From contig NZ_CP059404.1 in the NCBI RefSeq assembly GCF_014217255.1, forward strand, positions 2,232,001 through 2,296,000: a stretch of 64,000 bases of DNA. Direction: 5' to 3'. Positions 60,587 through 64,000 of this stretch are shown one piece after another; within the stretch, counting starts at the first letter, position 1, and every line of letters starts with the position of its first letter. The notes below the pieces were generated by a model. That model searched no databases and was not told where the DNA came from. It saw only the letters and a list, made by a program, of their open reading frames with translations. This stretch comes from Corynebacterium incognita. GTDB taxonomy: Bacteria; Actinomycetota; Actinomycetes; Mycobacteriales; Mycobacteriaceae. A program made the translations under genes and the position numbers.

Positions 60587-61651
60587 ATGAACGAGAAAAT
60601 CCGCGTGGCCGTCATCTACGGTGGCTTGTCTACTGAGCACTCTGTTTCCTGCGTGTCCGCCGGTGCCGTCATGGCGAACCTGGACCCGGAGAAGTATGAG
60701 GTTGTTCCCATCGGCATTACTCGCGAGGGAACATGGACCCCGGGCGTGACCGAGGGACTGGAAATTACTGACCGCGTCTTGCCCGAGGTCACCCTCGGCG
60801 ACGAGCTCACGCTGTCGCTCAACCCGGCGACCAAGGGGCAGTTCTACAACACCTCCACCGGCGAGCTGCACGCGGAGGTGGACGTCATCTTCCCCGTCCT
60901 GCACGGACGCTACGGCGAGGACGGTACCGTGCAGGGACTCTTCGAGCTGTCCCAGGTGCCTTATGTGGGAACCGGGGTGTTGTCCTCCGCGGCGGGCATG
61001 GACAAGGAATTTACCAAGAAACTCATGGTCGCTGAGGGCTTGCCGGTGACTCCCGAGGTGATCCTGCGCGACCGTGACGAGTTGACCGCTGCGGAGCAGG
61101 CGGAGCTGGGTTTGCCGGTATTCGTCAAGCCCGCCCGCGGCGGCTCCTCCATTGGAGTCTCCAAGGTCTCCGCGTGGGACGAGCTCCCCGCCGCCGTGGC
61201 TCTGGCGCGCGAATCCGATGACAAGGTCATCGTGGAAGCCGAGCTGGTGGGCGACGAGGTCGAGGTTGGCGTCCTGCAGTACCCGGACGGTTCGTTGTAC
61301 GCCTCCGTTCCGGCGAAACTCAACGACACCGAGGAATCGGACGAGGGCTTCTACGGGTTCGAAACCAAATACCTCGACGACGTGGTCACCCCAACTATCC
61401 CGGCTCCGTACGAACCGGCCTTGATCCAGCAGATTAAAGACATGGCTATTGAGACTTTCCGGGCCCTGGATTGCGAGGGCTTGGCCCGCGTGGACTTCTT
61501 TGTGACTGAGGAAGGGCCGAAGCTCAATGAGATCAACACCATGCCTGGCTTCACCCCGATCTCCATGTACCCGCAGGTTTTCGCGGCCAGTGGGGTGCCC
61601 TACAGCGAGCTTCTCGACGTCATGATTGCGCAGGCGTTGACTCGGCGATAG
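60587..61651 (+). CDS. ddl: D-alanine--D-alanine ligase
   Basis: A 354-residue ATP-grasp enzyme that makes the D-Ala-D-Ala end of the peptidoglycan precursor. 'VIYGGLSTEHSVSCVSAGAV' is the N-terminal motif. 'FVKPARGGSSIGVSKV' binds ATP, and 'DFFVTEEGPKLNEINTMPGFT' carries the metal-binding residues. ATG 60587 is chosen over 60578 because the latter overlaps the -10 box. The last 32 bases overlap the convergent DUF3515 gene. Confidence 0.96.
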   Translation: MNEKIRVAVIYGGLSTEHSVSCVSAGAVMANLDPEKYEVVPIGITREGTWTPGVTEGLEITDRVLPEVTLGDELTLSLNPATKGQFYNTSTGELHAEVDVIFPVLHGRYGEDGTVQGLFELSQVPYVGTGVLSSAAGMDKEFTKKLMVAEGLPVTPEVILRDRDELTAAEQAELGLPVFVKPARGGSSIGVSKVSAWDELPAAVALARESDDKVIVEAELVGDEVEVGVLQYPDGSLYASVPAKLNDTEESDEGFYGFETKYLDDVVTPTIPAPYEPALIQQIKDMAIETFRALDCEGLARVDFFVTEEGPKLNEINTMPGFTPISMYPQVFAASGVPYSELLDVMIAQALTRR

Positions 61652-62555
61652 ACCCGCTTAACTTCTGGATGGCATCCGCCGCGGCGTCCTGCGGGATGGA
61701 TACGGCGATGTCCGTGCTGCGACCCAGGGCGTACCACGTTCCAGCCGTGGTGCCCTCGGCGAGGGTGGTGTCTTGGAACCACGGGACGTCGTTGAACTGC
61801 TGCAGGCGCTCACCCGCCTTGTAGTTCTTCGGCGGCTGCACCCCGCACCGCAGTACGACCGGCTCCAGCCCCTCGCCATTCCACACTGCGGTGTGCGGGG
61901 TCTCCGCGATGTCCGAGGGCGCCCGTGTGTAGCCGTCCCCAACCGAATCCGGGAGCGCGGACAGGAGCTCGTCGCAGGTGTCACTCACCTTCTCTGAGTT
62001 CTTAGCGTTCTTGAGATCCTTCAAGGGCGCCGGGTAGGGCTGGGCTTGCGTTGCTTCCAACGCGCCGAGGTCCAGGCCTTCGGGCTGCTGGCCTGTCGAC
62101 GCCGTGATGGCTACCGTCGGCTTCGTTGACACGGAATACCAGGTCACGAGCTCCGAACCGGGGGTTTGATCCGCTACCTTGAGCCAGCGGGCATTCGTGC
62201 CGGGAACCTCCGTGGTCACCGAGTAAGCCGAATACTGGAATGGAAGACGTACTCCACACCGCAGCTTTACGTCGTCCCCGCCGCGCGCATTGCGCCACGC
62301 GGCCACCCCGGCGGGTGCGGGGTCGGCAATCTTCGCGCGCTTGGCCCCCTGGAAGGACTCTGGCAGTGCGGCGATGAGCTCGGTGCATTCCGCGGAGTCA
62401 GCTTCCGGAGAGTCCACTGGGGCCACCGCGACAGGGGAGAGCGCCACGTTATTGTAGTAGTACCGGGCGCCGAACAGTACGCCCAGCACCAAAAAGAGCG
62501 CAAGCCCCAAAGACACGTAAACCAGCGGGCGGTGGAATTGGTTCTGCTCGTTCAT
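61620..62555 (-). CDS. membrane-anchored protein with two tandem DUF3515 domains
   Basis: A 311-residue protein with one N-terminal membrane anchor (about residues 11-32). Two similar halves follow. The first has 'CTELIAALPESF', 'LRCGVRLPF', 'WYSVSTKPTVAI'; the second has 'CDELLSALPDSV', 'LRCGVQPPK', 'WYALGRSTDIAVSI'. Each half matches the DUF3515 family, in which homologues beside ddl and thiL usually have one domain. The paired cysteines in each half may form disulphides outside the membrane. The function is unknown. The gene is probably leaderless and overlaps ddl at its 3' end. Confidence 0.82.
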   Translation of the reverse strand: MNEQNQFHRPLVYVSLGLALFLVLGVLFGARYYYNNVALSPVAVAPVDSPEADSAECTELIAALPESFQGAKRAKIADPAPAGVAAWRNARGGDDVKLRCGVRLPFQYSAYSVTTEVPGTNARWLKVADQTPGSELVTWYSVSTKPTVAITASTGQQPEGLDLGALEATQAQPYPAPLKDLKNAKNSEKVSDTCDELLSALPDSVGDGYTRAPSDIAETPHTAVWNGEGLEPVVLRCGVQPPKNYKAGERLQQFNDVPWFQDTTLAEGTTAGTWYALGRSTDIAVSIPQDAAADAIQKLSGSIAESTPAQS

Positions 62556-62563
62556 AATGGTTC

Positions 62564-62569
62564 ATGGTA
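62564..62569 (-). promoter_or_regulatory. -10 element of the DUF3515 gene
   Basis: TACCAT on the minus strand, eight bases before the ATG at 62555. Confidence 0.35.
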
Positions 62570-62610
62570 GCCATTAGCCCGGCCGTTTCGGACATTGAGG
62601 AGAACACACC

Positions 62611-63576
62611 GTGCACGATTTCCCCATCGACGCCGCGCCGACGCTCGAGGAGCTTGGCGAGCACCTGGTCATTCAGGAAATTGTTGCCGCGGCGCCTAGC
62701 GCGATCAACGGCGACGACGCCGCGGTGATGTACCCTGCCGAACCCAACACGCGAACGGTGGCCACGACGGACACTCTTGTGGAGGGGCGCCACTTCCGCC
62801 GCGAGTGGTCCACACCGCGGGAAGTCGGCCACAAGGCCATCGTCCAGAACTTCGCCGACGTCGAGGCGATGGGCGCGCGCCCACTCGCCGCGTTGCTGTC
62901 ATTCGCGGCGCCCGGGGATACCCCGGTGGGCTACGTCAAGGAGATCGCGTCCGGTATCGCGGAGCGCTGCAAGCTCTACAGCGCGCAGCTGGTAGGTGGC
63001 GACCTCACGCGCGCTGACCAACTGATTCTTACGGTCACGGCCCTGGGAAGCCTGGGGGGATCGCGTAAGCCTCTGACCCTCGATGCAGCGCGCGTCGGAC
63101 AGCGCATTGTGGCGCACGGCAAGATTGGCTACTCGGCCGCGGGCTTGGCACTGCTGCAGCACTACGGTCGTGCGCATGTTCCCGAGCGGTTTGAACCGCT
63201 GGTCTCAGCACACGTCACCCCGCACCTCGAGCCGGGGCGCGGCATCGTCGCCCGTGCTACGGGCGCCACGAGCATGACTGATAACTCTGATGGTCTCGTC
63301 GTGGATGTGGGCGCTATCGCCCGGCGCTCTGGAGTCGGTATCGATCTAGAGGCCGAGGCCATCGCCCCTGATGAGTTATTGCTCGCGGCGGGTGAGGCAG
63401 TGAATCAGGACCCATGGGAATGGGTACTCAGTGGAGGGGAAGACCATACGCTCATCGCCGCGACCGACAAGGACGCCGCCAGTGGCTTCCGTCCGATCGG
63501 CCGGGTAGTCAAGGGGGCCGGCGTGACCGTCGATGGTGCGAAGCCTCGCTACAACACCGGATGGACGAGCTACTGA
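62611..63576 (+). CDS. thiL: thiamine-monophosphate kinase
   Basis: A 321-residue enzyme that phosphorylates thiamine monophosphate to thiamine diphosphate, the cofactor of IlvB among others. 'INGDDAAVM' and 'TTDTLVEGRHFRREW' carry metal-binding acids; 'DNSDGLVVDVGAIA' and 'VLSGGEDHTLIA' complete the family pattern. It starts with GTG after GAGGAG. The stop overlaps the ung start by one base (TGATG). Confidence 0.93.
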   Translation: MHDFPIDAAPTLEELGEHLVIQEIVAAAPSAINGDDAAVMYPAEPNTRTVATTDTLVEGRHFRREWSTPREVGHKAIVQNFADVEAMGARPLAALLSFAAPGDTPVGYVKEIASGIAERCKLYSAQLVGGDLTRADQLILTVTALGSLGGSRKPLTLDAARVGQRIVAHGKIGYSAAGLALLQHYGRAHVPERFEPLVSAHVTPHLEPGRGIVARATGATSMTDNSDGLVVDVGAIARRSGVGIDLEAEAIAPDELLLAAGEAVNQDPWEWVLSGGEDHTLIAATDKDAASGFRPIGRVVKGAGVTVDGAKPRYNTGWTSY

Positions 63577-64000
63577 TGGAGCGCAGAGATGACCTTTCCG
63601 ACGCCAGTGTCCGCGACGTCAACTATGCCGACGTGGTGGCGCATATTCACCCGAGTTGGCTCCCCGCACTGGAGCCTGCACTTGAGGGCGTCCTCCCACG
63701 CATTATGGACGAGCTAGCAGGACAAGATTTCCTTCCAGCGCCTGACCACATATTCCGTGCCTTGGAGATGTCGCTGGACAAGGTGCGCGTCATCATCTTG
63801 GGCCAAGACCCTTATCCCACCCCAGGCCATGCCATGGGCCTGGCGTTTTCCACCCAGCCTGGGGTCCCCGCTCCGAAGAGCCTGCGCAACATATACACAG
63901 AGCTCAAAGAGGACGTGGGGTTGCCGAACGTGCTGGGCCAAGCTGGCGACCTGGGCGAGCCCGCGAAGACTGACGGCGATCTCCGCGCCTGGGAACGGCA
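63576..64000 (+). CDS. ung: uracil-DNA glycosylase, 5' part
   Basis: The frame is open to the right edge, so about the first 141 codons are present. It begins 'MERRDDLSDASVRDV'. The active-site motif 'ILGQDPYPTPGHAMGLAFS' (catalytic Asp in GQDPYP) is unmistakable for family 1 enzymes, which remove uracil from DNA. It is coupled to thiL by a one-base overlap, the same order as in mycobacteria. Confidence 0.93.
   Translation, partial: MERRDDLSDASVRDVNYADVVAHIHPSWLPALEPALEGVLPRIMDELAGQDFLPAPDHIFRALEMSLDKVRVIILGQDPYPTPGHAMGLAFSTQPGVPAPKSLRNIYTELKEDVGLPNVLGQAGDLGEPAKTDGDLRAWER

Overview
The window reads as a chromosomal segment of a Corynebacterium species. The gene set and order follow the mycolic-acid actinobacterial block ligA - ACT protein - gatC/gatA - pfkA - gatB - PH-domain Cfp6-like protein - ilvBNC - leuB - leuCD - mutT1 - gpsA - ddl - DUF3515 - thiL - ung. 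It also carries corynebacterial landmarks: the divergent lysine exporter pair lysE/lysG, an MscCG-type mechanosensitive channel (the glutamate efflux channel), an Odx-type oxaloacetate decarboxylase and LtbR. No single species can be named from the sequence alone.

Layout. 1-5.98 kb: the end of a MetE-like gene, an AT-richer operon of a regulator, a secreted serine hydrolase and a small membrane protein, a DnaQ-like exonuclease, ligA and an ACT-domain protein. 6-16 kb: gatC-gatA, a binding-protein ABC importer (iron type or related) whose first gene has a hairpin burying its ribosome binding site, a small membrane protein, an MFS exporter, pfkA and gatB. 16-26.4 kb: a 13E12-type HNH protein, a divergent NRAMP-like carrier, a YkvI-family carrier, an aldo/keto reductase, lysE/lysG, a Xi-class GST, a DoxX protein and a small membrane protein with a winged-helix regulator. 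26.4-36.8 kb: a GT87 mannosyltransferase, a PH-domain protein, MscCG, two tandem lipoproteins, a cNMP/CBS/nucleotidyltransferase protein with DnaQ2, Odx and an isochorismate synthase. 36.9-42.2 kb: a secreted esterase, a semialdehyde dehydrogenase, gltX and a frameshifted SDR gene. 42.2-48.3 kb is the most plastic part: tRNA-Gln, two identical tRNA-Glu genes 3.8 kb apart, an intact IS256/IS1249-type insertion with an 8-bp target duplication, a decaying family of small lipoproteins and an aquaporin. 48.3-58.1 kb is a branched-chain amino acid block: ltbR and ilvD leftward; a Val-Val-Val-Leu-Ile leader peptide with attenuator, ilvBNC, leuB and leuCD rightward. 58.1-64 kb: mutT1, gpsA, ddl, a doubled DUF3515 protein, thiL and the 5' part of ung.

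Regulation. Many genes start six to eight bases after a TANNNT-type -10 hexamer and have no Shine-Dalgarno sequence, so leaderless transcripts look common. In about ten of them the hexamer ends in AT followed by G, which makes an in-frame decoy ATG exactly nine bases upstream; I chose the downstream start in each case. Several convergent neighbours share stop codons or overlap at their 3' ends.

Nothing here is a clear undescribed defence or mobile system. The most interesting leads are the decoy-ATG promoters, the ribosome-binding-site-sequestering hairpin of the ABC importer, the tandem lipoprotein families, the NRAMP-like carrier without the canonical metal motifs, and the regulator/serine-hydrolase operon.
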